The notes beneath the pieces are model-generated. The model was not told the origin of the DNA. It saw nothing but the letters and a program-made list of their open reading frames with translations, and made no database searches. From assembly GCF_003614925.1 (NCBI RefSeq), contig NZ_QYLP01000091.1, forward strand, positions 1 to 52,899: a stretch of 52,899 nt of DNA, read 5' to 3'. Numbering within the stretch: the first letter of the stretch is position 1; each line of letters opens with the position of its first letter. This document shows positions 34,851 to 42,089 of the stretch, piece by piece. The position numbers and the translations under genes are program-made. Origin of the DNA: Arthrobacter celericrescens. Its GTDB lineage: Bacteria; Actinomycetota; Actinomycetes; Actinomycetales; Micrococcaceae.

Positions 34851-34974
34851 CCATCATGGAAACAATTGATTCGGTGCCGGTGCGCAGCCGGTGCCGATTC
34901 GGCGGCTTCGGTTCCTTTCCCCGCGCGGGTAGTATCCGGAAGGCAGCAGAGCGAGGAGAACAAAGGAGGGGCGC

Positions 34975-35532
34975 ATGCCGCGAAACCATGACGGCACAGC
35001 CGGCCCTCCGCCGTCGGCTGCTCCTGCCGCGCAAACTTCCGCCGGGCAGTCCTCACCCGCGCAGGAGCTGGTCAAGCTCCTCCAGGAGTTCACGCTGGAG
35101 GCCAACCGCTACGCGAATACCGCCGGCGGAAAGCAGGGCATGCACCGGACGGACCTCAACGCCCTAGCGGTGATCATGCGGCATTCGGCCGCGGACCGCG
35201 TGGTCACTCCCGGAATCCTGCGCAGCGAACTGCATCTCAGCTCGCCGGCCACCACCGCACTGGTGGACCGCCTGTGCGCCTCCGGTCACGTGGTCCGCGA
35301 AAGGCTGGGCACGGACCGTCGTCAGGTCCAGCTTCGGATGACGCCGAAGGCCTACAAGGACGGCAGCGCCATGTTCATGCCGCTGGCCGCGGCGATGGGC
35401 AAGGCGATGGCTCCCTACAGCGCAGGGGAGCTCGAGCTGGTGCACCGCTTCATGTCCGACATGCTTGCTGCCACAGCCGCGGCCGGCCAGGACCCTGCTG
35501 GCCCGCGCACGCCACCCGGCCAGGCCGGCTGA
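34975..35532 (+). CDS. MarR family transcriptional regulator
   Basis: A 185-residue regulator. After a Pro/Ala-rich N-terminal tail the helical core starts near 31 (QELVKLLQEFTLEANRY). The winged helix follows at about 55-120: HRTDLNALAVIMRH, VVTPGILRSELHLSSPATTALVDRLCASGHVVRERLGTDRRQVQLRMTP. The DRR wing motif is typical. ATG 34975 is preceded by AAAGGAGG, an excellent ribosome binding site. It faces the MMPL gene and should repress it and perhaps itself through the palindrome at 34838. Confidence 0.92.
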   Translation: MPRNHDGTAGPPPSAAPAAQTSAGQSSPAQELVKLLQEFTLEANRYANTAGGKQGMHRTDLNALAVIMRHSAADRVVTPGILRSELHLSSPATTALVDRLCASGHVVRERLGTDRRQVQLRMTPKAYKDGSAMFMPLAAAMGKAMAPYSAGELELVHRFMSDMLAATAAAGQDPAGPRTPPGQAG

Positions 35533-35561
35533 CACTGCCGCGAAATCCGGGCTGCTGGGAG

Positions 35562-35567
35562 TAGCGT
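35562..35567 (+). promoter_or_regulatory. -10 TAGCGT of a probably leaderless gene
   Basis: TAGCGT ends six bases before ATG 35574, so transcription should start at the A of the start codon. No Shine-Dalgarno sequence precedes the ATG. Confidence 0.5.
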
Positions 35568-35573
35568 TTCCCT

Positions 35574-36389
35574 ATGAGTGAGCAGAAGCCGGACGACGTC
35601 TACACACACGGCCACCACGAGTCCGTTGTACGGGCCCATGCCTCGCGCACGGCGGAGAATTCAGCGGCCTTCGTCATACCCCATCTCACCGCCGGAGTGT
35701 CGGTGCTCGACGTCGGCTGCGGGCCGGGCAGCATCACCTGCGATTTCGCGGACCTGGTGGCCCCGGCGCAGGTGGTCGGGCTGGACCGTTCGGCCGACGT
35801 GGTGGCGCACGCGGCGTCCCTGGCGGCCGACCGCGGTGTGGAGAACGTCGAGTTCCGCACCGGCAACATCTACGACCTCGAGTTCGGGGACGAGACCTTC
35901 GACTTCGTGCATGCCCACCAGGTGCTGCAGCACCTGACCGATCCCGTGGCCGCCTTGCGCGAGATGCGCCGGGTGGCCAAGCCGGGCGCCATCGTGGCGG
36001 TGCGCGACGCCGATTTCCACGGTATGAGCTGGTACCCCGAGGTCCCCGAACTGGACGACTGGATGGAGCTGTACCAGAAGATCGCGCGCCGCAACGGGGC
36101 GGAGCCCGACGCCGGCCGCCGCCTGGTCTCGTGGGCCCAGCAGGCGGGATTCACCGAAGTGGCGCCCAGCAGCAGCAACTGGCTTTACGCCACGGCGCAG
36201 CAGCGCCGCTGGCAGGCGCGGGTGTGGAGCGAGCGCGTGCTGCACTCGGCCTTCGCGGAGCAGGCCCTTGAGTACGGCTTCGCACAGGAGGCGGAACTGG
36301 CCCGGATCGCGGCGGGCTGGCACCGCTGGGGTTCCACCGACGACGGCTGGTTCCTGATCCCGAACGGCGAGGTAATCGCGCGGGCGTAG
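35574..36389 (+). CDS. Class I SAM-dependent methyltransferase
   Basis: A 271-residue methyltransferase of the UbiE/MenG-like group. Motif I is VLDVGCGPGSITCDFA at about 44-59. It is followed by VVGLDRSADVVAHA (acidic ribose-binding Asp), FRTGNIYDLEF and FDFVHAHQVLQHLTDPVAALREMRRVAKPGA, all standard Methyltransf_11/25 marks. The C-terminal half is helical, with conserved-looking Trp-rich ends. There is no Shine-Dalgarno; a TAGCGT -10 element stands in leaderless position. It is a single gene, with a new promoter region before the next. The substrate is unknown. Confidence 0.9.
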   Translation: MSEQKPDDVYTHGHHESVVRAHASRTAENSAAFVIPHLTAGVSVLDVGCGPGSITCDFADLVAPAQVVGLDRSADVVAHAASLAADRGVENVEFRTGNIYDLEFGDETFDFVHAHQVLQHLTDPVAALREMRRVAKPGAIVAVRDADFHGMSWYPEVPELDDWMELYQKIARRNGAEPDAGRRLVSWAQQAGFTEVAPSSSNWLYATAQQRRWQARVWSERVLHSAFAEQALEYGFAQEAELARIAAGWHRWGSTDDGWFLIPNGEVIARA

Positions 36390-36515
36390 CTCCGCCGTCG
36401 GGCTGCTCTCGGAAGTTTTCGGAAATTGTCCCGCGGGTATGTAGAAATCCGGCAGGCAGTTCCGACCCAATAGTGAGAGCACCCAAACCGGGGGCTCCTT
36501 CCCAAGGAGTTCGAG

Positions 36516-36875
36516 ATGAAGTACATGATCATGATGTTCGGTTCCGCCGAAGGAATGATGGCCACCGCGGATCCGGAATGGGTCAAAGAGATGATCGGCT
36601 ACATGGTCCAGATCGACAAGGACCTGAGCGATTCCGGCGAACTCGTGTTCAACGCCGGCCTGGCTGACGGTTCCACGGCAAAGCTGGTCAAGCAGACGCC
36701 AGACGGCGTGATCACCACGGACGGCCCCTTCGCCGAAGCCAAGGAGTCCCTGGTCGGTTACTGGGTGGTGGACGTGGCCAGCGAGGAGCGCGCCATCGAG
36801 ATCTGCTCCGGGATCGTGAAGTATTCGCAGGTGGTGGAGTTGCGCGCCATTCCGGACGGCCCTCCGGAGGTCTAG
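36516..36875 (+). CDS. YciI/DGPF-domain protein
   Basis: A 119-residue YCII-type protein with the DGPF motif: KYMIMMFGS, VQIDKDLSDSGELV, TTDGPFAEAKESLVGYWVVDV and a closing strand with VVELRAI. In actinobacteria and other bacteria this family is coded next to ECF42 sigma factors, as here: the sigma gene starts three bases on. Its function is not known in molecular terms. The ribosome binding site AAGGAG lies before ATG 36516. The stop region contains GGAGG, which serves the downstream TTG start. Confidence 0.93.
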   Translation: MKYMIMMFGSAEGMMATADPEWVKEMIGYMVQIDKDLSDSGELVFNAGLADGSTAKLVKQTPDGVITTDGPFAEAKESLVGYWVVDVASEERAIEICSGIVKYSQVVELRAIPDGPPEV

Positions 36876-36878
36876 CTT

Positions 36879-38135
36879 TTGGCCGCTGTCCCCCGGGATC
36901 CCGCGCTTGAGGACCTGCTGCGCACGCTGGCGCCGCAGGTCCTCGGCATGCTGGTGCGCCGGCACGGGCAGTTCGCCGAGTGCGAGGACGCTGTGCAGGA
37001 GGCCCTGCTGGAGGCCAGCCTGGCATGGCGGTCAGGGACCGTCCCGGACAATCCCCGGGCGTGGCTGCTGACAGTCGCCGGCCGGCGGCTGGTGGACCAA
37101 TGGCGCAGCGAAGCCGCCCGCCGCTCCCGCGAAGAGCGTGCCGCTGCCTTGGAAGCCGCCCTGCCGGGAGAGCGAGGCGACAACCCGCCGCGCGACGCCG
37201 ACGACACTCTGGCCCTGCTGTTCCTCTGCTGCCACCCCGCACTCTCCGCACCGTCCCAGCTGGCCTTGACGCTGAGGGCGGTCGGCGGGCTCACGACGGC
37301 AGAGATTGCCAGCGCATTCCTCGTTCCGGAGGCCACCATGGGGCAGCGGATCAGCCGGGCCAAGCAGAGCATCAAGAAGGCGGGTGCCCGGTTCGAGCTG
37401 CCGGATCCCGGCGAGCGCAAGGCGAGGCTCGCCGTCGTGCTCCATGTCCTGTACCTGATCTTCAACGAAGGCTATGCGGCGAGCTCCGGGCCGTCCATGC
37501 AGCGCGAAGAACTCACGGCGGAGGCGATCCGCCTGGCACGGCTGCTGCGTTCAGCGCTGCCGGAGGAACCGGAAACCGGCGGGCTCCTTGCGCTGATGCT
37601 GCTGACGGATTCCCGACGCCGGGCCCGGACCCTGCCGGACGGCATGCCTGTGCCACTGGCCGACCAGGACCGCGGGCTGTGGGACCGGGAGCAGATCGAG
37701 GAAGGACTGGCGCTGCTTGAGTCGGTCCTCGCCACGGGCGGTCCGGGACCGTACCGGCTGCAGGCCGCCATCGCTGCGGTTCATGCCGAGGCAACTGTTG
37801 CGGAAGCCACCGATTGGCCGCAGATCCTCGCCCTTTACACGGTGCTTGAGTCCGTGGCACCCGGTCCTGTGGTGACGCTCAACCGGGCGGTCGCCGTCGC
37901 CATGGTGCACGGGCCGGAGGCGGGACTGGCGCTGCTGGCCGGCTTGGACGGCGAACTTGCCCAGACGCACAGGCTGGAGGCCGTCCGCGGGCACCTGCAC
38001 GAAATGGCTGGCGACCCCGCCGCGGCGAAGGCCTGCTTCGTCGCCGCCGCGAAGAAAACCGGGAGCCTCCAGGAACGCAACTATCTGTTGTGGAAGGCCG
38101 CCGGTTGCGCGTCGAACGGCACAACGGCGAACTGA
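36879..38135 (+). CDS. ECF sigma factor with C-terminal extension (ECF42-like)
   Basis: A 418-residue RNA polymerase sigma factor. Region 2 lies at about 8-75 (ECEDAVQEALLEASLAW, NPRAWLLTVAGRRLVDQWRSE). Region 4 lies at about 110-165 (LTTAEIASAFLVPEATMGQRISRAKQSIK). Beyond 170 the protein has the long helical/TPR-like extension (FNEGYAASSG, EAIRLARLLR, LNRAVAVAMVHGPEAGLALL) that defines the ECF42-type group. That tail takes the place of an anti-sigma factor. The start is TTG 36879 with GGAGG eight bases before it, inside the end of the DGPF gene. The target promoter cannot be deduced. Confidence 0.93.
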   Translation: MAAVPRDPALEDLLRTLAPQVLGMLVRRHGQFAECEDAVQEALLEASLAWRSGTVPDNPRAWLLTVAGRRLVDQWRSEAARRSREERAAALEAALPGERGDNPPRDADDTLALLFLCCHPALSAPSQLALTLRAVGGLTTAEIASAFLVPEATMGQRISRAKQSIKKAGARFELPDPGERKARLAVVLHVLYLIFNEGYAASSGPSMQREELTAEAIRLARLLRSALPEEPETGGLLALMLLTDSRRRARTLPDGMPVPLADQDRGLWDREQIEEGLALLESVLATGGPGPYRLQAAIAAVHAEATVAEATDWPQILALYTVLESVAPGPVVTLNRAVAVAMVHGPEAGLALLAGLDGELAQTHRLEAVRGHLHEMAGDPAAAKACFVAAAKKTGSLQERNYLLWKAAGCASNGTTAN

Positions 38136-38474
38136 ACGCTTTGCCAATTCCGGCCGGAATTCGCCGGGCCAAACCGACCACAACTGTCCACACAGCGCGA
38201 GCAAGAGGTGGCAGGGCCTGCGCTTTCCACCCCCTGAGAAGTTGAGAACCCCGAGAAATTTCACGGTGTCGCCAACGTTTGACGGGGGTAGTTTCAGCCT
38301 AGGTTTCTCAAGGGGTCGCGCGGTGCAGGGTTTCGGGACTTCCGACGGCGGTTTTCCACATAGCCGGGCGGCCCGGTTCCCCGCGCAACAGTGCCGAATT
38401 AGCCTCGATTCATGAGCTACTACTACGGCGATGAACCGCCACCGTATTTCTCTCCGGAGCCTTACTGCGCCGAG
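38136..38474. other. Spacer between sigma factor and toxin-antitoxin genes
   Basis: No gene supported. It contains a perfect 16-bp palindrome AATTCCGGCCGGAATT at 38146-38161, eleven bases after the sigma stop, and TTGACG at 38279-38284. TAGCCT at 38400-38405 stands six bases before ATG 38412, which opens a 29-codon in-frame extension of the antitoxin reading frame. Confidence 0.4.
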
Positions 38475-38498
38475 GTTGACCAACTAGACTTGGTCAAC
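38475..38498 (+). promoter_or_regulatory. Palindromic operator/promoter directly abutting the antitoxin start
   Basis: GTTGACCAA, CTAGAC, TTGGTCAAC: 9-bp perfect arms. The site ends at the base before ATG 38499, and TAGACT inside it (38485-38490) can be the -10. Auto-repression by the antitoxin-toxin complex is expected at such a site. Confidence 0.65.
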
Positions 38499-38750
38499 AT
38501 GGGACAGTACAACGTCCAGGACGCCAAGACGCGTTTTTCCGAACTGCTGAACCTCGTGGAACGCGGCGAGGAAGTGGTCATCGCCAAAGCCGGCAAGCCC
38601 GTGGCGCGGCTGGTGCGCATCGTTCCACCCACCAAGCGGCGCCTGGGCTTCGTCAAGGGGCAACTGCCGGATGATTTCCTCGAGCCGATGGGTGAGGAGG
38701 AGCAGGAACGTTGGGAAGCACCGATTATCTCCTCGACACCCACGCCCTGA
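38499..38750 (+). CDS. Type II antitoxin, Phd/YefM family
   Basis: An 83-residue antitoxin. The N-terminal DNA-binding part has MGQYNVQDAKTRFSELLNLVERGEEVVIAKAGKPVARLV, a textbook Phd/YefM pattern. The C-terminal tail (about 50-83, Pro/Glu-rich) should fold on the toxin. ATG 38499 is chosen because the domain starts there and an operator palindrome ends immediately before it. ATG 38412 gives a 112-residue form with a Tyr/Pro-rich extension and is possible, since it also has a leaderless-type -10. The gene overlaps the PIN toxin gene by 40 bases. Confidence 0.9.
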   Translation: MGQYNVQDAKTRFSELLNLVERGEEVVIAKAGKPVARLVRIVPPTKRRLGFVKGQLPDDFLEPMGEEEQERWEAPIISSTPTP

Positions 38751-39109
38751 TCTGGGCTCTCACCGAACCCCGGAAGCTCTCCGCCAAGGCACGCCGGATC
38801 ATCCAGTCCCTCGACCACCGTCTTGTGGCGTCGGCGGCCACCGCTTACGAGCTCGCCTACAAGCACAGGCTCGGCAGGCTTCCGGGACTGGACGGCCTGC
38901 TCCTCGGGTATCCGCGGCACATCGCGGAGCTCTGCGATGAAGAACTGTCCGTCCGCAGCAACCACGCCCTCACGGCCGGGCAGCTGGAGTGGGAACACCG
39001 GGATCCCTTCGATCGCTTGATCGCGGCCCAGGCAATCGTCGAATCCTTGGTCATCATCACGGCAGACCAGGCCCTCCACGACTTCGGACTGGTGGAAACC
39101 CTCTGGTAG
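38711..39109 (+). CDS. PIN-domain toxin (VapC-type ribonuclease)
   Basis: A 132-residue PIN nuclease. The metal-binding acidic residues are Asp9 (YLLDTHALIWAL), Glu47 (ATAYELAYK), Asp101 (HRDPFDRLIAAQA) and Asp119 (ITADQAL). The DPFDRL segment is typical of the PIN class paired with Phd-like antitoxins. The start TTG 38711 has GGAGGAGCAGG in front, within the antitoxin gene. Overlap with the antitoxin ensures balanced production. The target RNA cannot be predicted. Confidence 0.92.
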   Translation: MGSTDYLLDTHALIWALTEPRKLSAKARRIIQSLDHRLVASAATAYELAYKHRLGRLPGLDGLLLGYPRHIAELCDEELSVRSNHALTAGQLEWEHRDPFDRLIAAQAIVESLVIITADQALHDFGLVETLW

Positions 39110-39184
39110 CCCGGCGCCCCGCACGTTTACCAGCGCCCAGACAGCACCTCCCTCCCGCCGTCCGGCGCACCGCCACCGCGGGCC

Positions 39185-39190
39185 TAAGCT
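39185..39190 (+). promoter_or_regulatory. -10 TAAGCT of a probably leaderless gene
   Basis: TAAGCT ends six bases before GTG 39197, with no ribosome binding site between. Confidence 0.5.
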
Positions 39191-39196
39191 GGATCA

Positions 39197-39820
39197 GTGC
39201 AGTTTTCCCTTTGGCTGGCCCTTGTCGGCGCCGGCACCCTGATCAGTTTCACTCCCGGCGCCGGTGCCATTTCCACCATGAGCAACTCGCTCAACTCCGG
39301 CTTCCGCCGTTCCATTTGGGGCGTCCTCGGCCAGCAACTGGCGCTCATCATCCACATCGTGATCGTCGCGCTCGGGGTCGGCGTGCTGGTCTCCAGTTCC
39401 CCGGTGGTCTTCAATGTCATCCGCTACGCCGGTGCCGCCTACCTGGTGTACCTGGGTATCCGGCAGTTCCTGCATAAACCGGACCTGGACAAGGAGAAGG
39501 TCGAAAACCGCCGGAACGAGCCCGCGCTCTCGATGTTCCAGCGCGGCGTCTGGGTGAACCTGCTCAACCCCAAGGCCATCGTTTTCTTCCTGGCCTTCAT
39601 GCCGCAGTTCATCCGCCCGGACGAGCCCCTGCTGCAGCAATACCTCGTCCTCACGGCCACGGTGGTGACGATCGACATCCTGGTGATGTGGCTCTTCTTC
39701 GCCCTCGCCGCCCGCACCTTCCAGCGTTTCACGCACAATGAGCACGGCCAGAAGATCCTCAACCGGATCTTCGGCTGCCTCTTCGTCGCGGTGGGCATCC
39801 TGTTGGCCGTCATCCACTAA
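39197..39820 (+). CDS. LysE family amino acid exporter
   Basis: A 207-residue transporter with six helices of the LysE/RhtB superfamily. The N-terminal helix with LISFTPGAGAISTMSNSLNSGFRRSIWGVLGQQLAL is the family signature (PGP..). The third helix has RYAGAAYLVYLGIRQF, followed by the FQRGVWVNLLNPKAIVFFLAFMPQFI run. It exports amino acids or similar small molecules across the membrane. The start GTG 39197 has no Shine-Dalgarno but a TAAGCT in leaderless position. The MFS gene follows 45 bases on. Confidence 0.93.
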   Translation: MQFSLWLALVGAGTLISFTPGAGAISTMSNSLNSGFRRSIWGVLGQQLALIIHIVIVALGVGVLVSSSPVVFNVIRYAGAAYLVYLGIRQFLHKPDLDKEKVENRRNEPALSMFQRGVWVNLLNPKAIVFFLAFMPQFIRPDEPLLQQYLVLTATVVTIDILVMWLFFALAARTFQRFTHNEHGQKILNRIFGCLFVAVGILLAVIH

Positions 39821-39865
39821 CACCCAAAAACCACCCAGCACCCGAACACCGGCAAGGAGCCCAGC

Positions 39866-41089
39866 GTGACCCCGCCGCCCCGAGTGAACCCCGCCCCGCC
39901 CACCACGCGGGGAACGTCCGCTCCCCTGTACGCTGCCGGTTTCGTCACGGCGTTCGGCGCCCACAGCATCGCCGCCGGGATGGGTGCCCAGAGCGAAAAC
40001 ATCGGCCTCACCCTACTGGGCCTGGGCGTTCTCCTCGCCGCGTACGACATCTCCGAGGTCTTCCTCAAGCCAGTCTTCGGCGTGCTGAGTGACAGGATCG
40101 GCACCAAGCCCGTGATCGTCGCCGGCCTACTGGCCTTCGCGGTGCTCTCGCTCCCGGGGCTCGGGGGCGGCGATCCGGTCATGCTCGGCATCGCGCGGCT
40201 GGGCCAGGGAGCGGCGGCGTCGGCGTTCTCCCCCGCCGCCTCGGCGATGGTCGCCCGGCTTGCCGCCGGCAAGAACGCCGGCAGCTACTTCGGGAAGTAC
40301 GGTTCCTGGAAGAGCCTGGGCTACGTCATTGGTCCGCTGCTGGGCGCCGGACTGATCTTCCTCGGCGGTTTCGCCCTGCTCTTCGCGGTCCTCTCCGGGC
40401 TGGCCATCGCCGCAGCCCTCTGGGTACTGTTCCGGGTCCCGCACCTCCCGCCGCTCCCCCGCCAGCGCTACACCGTCGTCGACCTCTTCCGCCAGGTCAC
40501 CGAACGCCGCTTCCTGGTCCCCACGCTCGTCCTCGCGGCGTCGATGGCGGCCATGGGCGCGGCGATCGGCTTCCTTCCCGCGCTGGCCACCCGGCACGGC
40601 CTCGGCCCGGTGGCGGGCACGGCAACAGTCAGCGTGCTGGCCATCGCCTCGCTCCTCACGCAGCCGCGCGTCGGCCGCATGCGGGACGAGGGACGGATCA
40701 GCGATGCCAAAGGCATGGCAATCGGCCTCCTCCTCACCGCTGCCGGGGTGGCGGTCGTCGCCGTCGCGCCCGGCCCGGTGACACTGTTCATCTCGGCGGC
40801 GGCCATCGGCACCGGCGTCGGGATGGCGACCCCGCTGGGCTTCGCCCACCTGGCGGACACCACCCCGCCGGAACGCATGGGCCGCACCATGGGATCGGCA
40901 GAGCTGGGCAGGGAACTCGGCGACGCCGGCGGGCCGCTCCTGGTGGGCGGCATCGCCGCCGTCAGTGCCCTGCCGTTCGGGCTCGGCGCCCTCGCGATGC
41001 TCGTCGCCGCAGCCAGCATCCCGCGCCTCGGCGCACACACTTCCGCGGACGAAAAGCCCGGCGCCGCGCAGGACGCTGCCCAGGGCTGA
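39866..41089 (+). CDS. MFS transporter
   Basis: A 407-residue major facilitator with twelve helices and short loops. The helix 2-3 loop carries GVLSDRIGTKPVIVAGLL, close to the standard G-x3-D-R-x-G-R-[KR] motif. A second Gly-rich helix has GQGAAASAFSPAASAMVARLAAG. The N-tail is Pro/Thr-rich. The start GTG 39866 follows AAGGAG. It may be co-transcribed with the LysE gene. The sequence is most like drug/metabolite efflux MFS proteins, but the substrate is unknown. Confidence 0.88.
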   Translation: MTPPPRVNPAPPTTRGTSAPLYAAGFVTAFGAHSIAAGMGAQSENIGLTLLGLGVLLAAYDISEVFLKPVFGVLSDRIGTKPVIVAGLLAFAVLSLPGLGGGDPVMLGIARLGQGAAASAFSPAASAMVARLAAGKNAGSYFGKYGSWKSLGYVIGPLLGAGLIFLGGFALLFAVLSGLAIAAALWVLFRVPHLPPLPRQRYTVVDLFRQVTERRFLVPTLVLAASMAAMGAAIGFLPALATRHGLGPVAGTATVSVLAIASLLTQPRVGRMRDEGRISDAKGMAIGLLLTAAGVAVVAVAPGPVTLFISAAAIGTGVGMATPLGFAHLADTTPPERMGRTMGSAELGRELGDAGGPLLVGGIAAVSALPFGLGALAMLVAAASIPRLGAHTSADEKPGAAQDAAQG

Positions 41090-41152
41090 GCCAGGTTGAG
41101 CCGTGGCTACGCCGGCAGCCGACGCCCCGTTACGGGGCCGGGGTTCCAGGAG

Positions 41153-41158
41153 TAGTCT
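41153..41158 (+). promoter_or_regulatory. -10 TAGTCT of a probably leaderless ABC operon
   Basis: TAGTCT ends seven bases before ATG 41166, with no clear ribosome binding site. It fits the leaderless geometry seen at four other genes here. Confidence 0.45.
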
Positions 41159-41165
41159 CGGGTCC

Positions 41166-42089
41166 ATGGCTGCGGTAGTCAGCATCACGGGCCTGACGAA
41201 AAGCTTCGGGCACTCAATGGCCTTGGACGGGCTGGACCTCGAGGTCAGCGAAGGCGAAGTCCACGGTTTCCTGGGCCCCAACGGCGCGGGGAAGTCCACA
41301 ACGCTCCGCATCCTCCTGGGGCTGCTCCGGGCCGACGCGGGCACCGTCCGCGTGCTCGACGGCGATCCGTGGCGCGACGTCGTCACCCTCCACCGGCGCA
41401 TCGTCTACGTTCCCGGGGACGTCAGCCTGTGGCCCGGGCTGAGCGGCGGCGAGGCGATCGACCTGCTCGGCAGGCTGCGCGGCGGCCTGGACGAAAGACG
41501 CCGGGCCGAGCTGCTGGACACCTTCGAACTGGACCCCACCGTCCGCGGCCACGCCTATTCCAAGGGGAACCGGCAGAAGGTGGCAATCGTCGCCGCACTG
41601 TCCTCCAACGCCGAGCTGCTCATCCTCGACGAACCCACCTCGGGCCTCGACCCGCTCATGGAAGCCACATTCCGCCAGGAAATCCGCCGCGAAAAGGCCC
41701 AGGGCCGCAGCGTGCTGCTCTCCAGCCACATCCTTGCCGAGGTGGAATCCCTGGCCGACCGGATCAGCATCATCCGCCGGGGCAAAGTGGTGGAAAGCGG
41801 CAGCCTGGAACAGATGCGCACCCACGCCCGAACCAACGTGGCCGCAACCCTCAGCGACGGCGCCACCCGGCTCTCCGCGACACCCCAGCTGACCGCGGTG
41901 CCCGGCGTGGAGGGCCTGCGGATCGACGGCAGCAGGGTGCAGTTCAACGTCGACGCCGGCGGGCTGGCGGCGGCGATGAACGTCCTGACCGGCCTGGGCG
42001 TGAGCGCCCTGACGGTCACCCCGCCGAGCCTTGAGGACCTCTTCCTCCGGCACTACGGCGAGCGCGCCGGGCAGGGACTTCCCCAATGA
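41166..42089 (+). CDS. ABC transporter ATP-binding protein (antibiotic-exporter type)
   Basis: A 307-residue ATPase. Walker A is GPNGAGKST at about 37-45. The signature is YSKGNRQKV rather than LSGGQ, a variant usual in polyketide-antibiotic-type exporters. Walker B is LLILDEPTSGLDP, and the H-loop is in SSHILAEVESLADR. A C-terminal domain of about 90 residues (from TLSDGATRLSATPQL) with SLEDLFLRHYGE is typical of DrrA-like ATPases. ATG 41166 is preferred over the upstream frame. The stop overlaps the permease start by ATGA. Confidence 0.93.
   Translation: MAAVVSITGLTKSFGHSMALDGLDLEVSEGEVHGFLGPNGAGKSTTLRILLGLLRADAGTVRVLDGDPWRDVVTLHRRIVYVPGDVSLWPGLSGGEAIDLLGRLRGGLDERRRAELLDTFELDPTVRGHAYSKGNRQKVAIVAALSSNAELLILDEPTSGLDPLMEATFRQEIRREKAQGRSVLLSSHILAEVESLADRISIIRRGKVVESGSLEQMRTHARTNVAATLSDGATRLSATPQLTAVPGVEGLRIDGSRVQFNVDAGGLAAAMNVLTGLGVSALTVTPPSLEDLFLRHYGERAGQGLPQ

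Noticed and set aside
36420..36515. ECF42 autoregulatory promoter upstream of the DGPF gene
   Set aside because: Only TGTCCC (36427-36432) partly resembles the reported ECF42-type -35 TGTCGA, and no matching -10 was found at a suitable distance.
41520..41600. Degenerate ABC signature (SKGNRQKV) as a sign of inactivity
   Set aside because: This variant is usual for ATPases of the antibiotic-exporter type, and the Walker motifs are intact.
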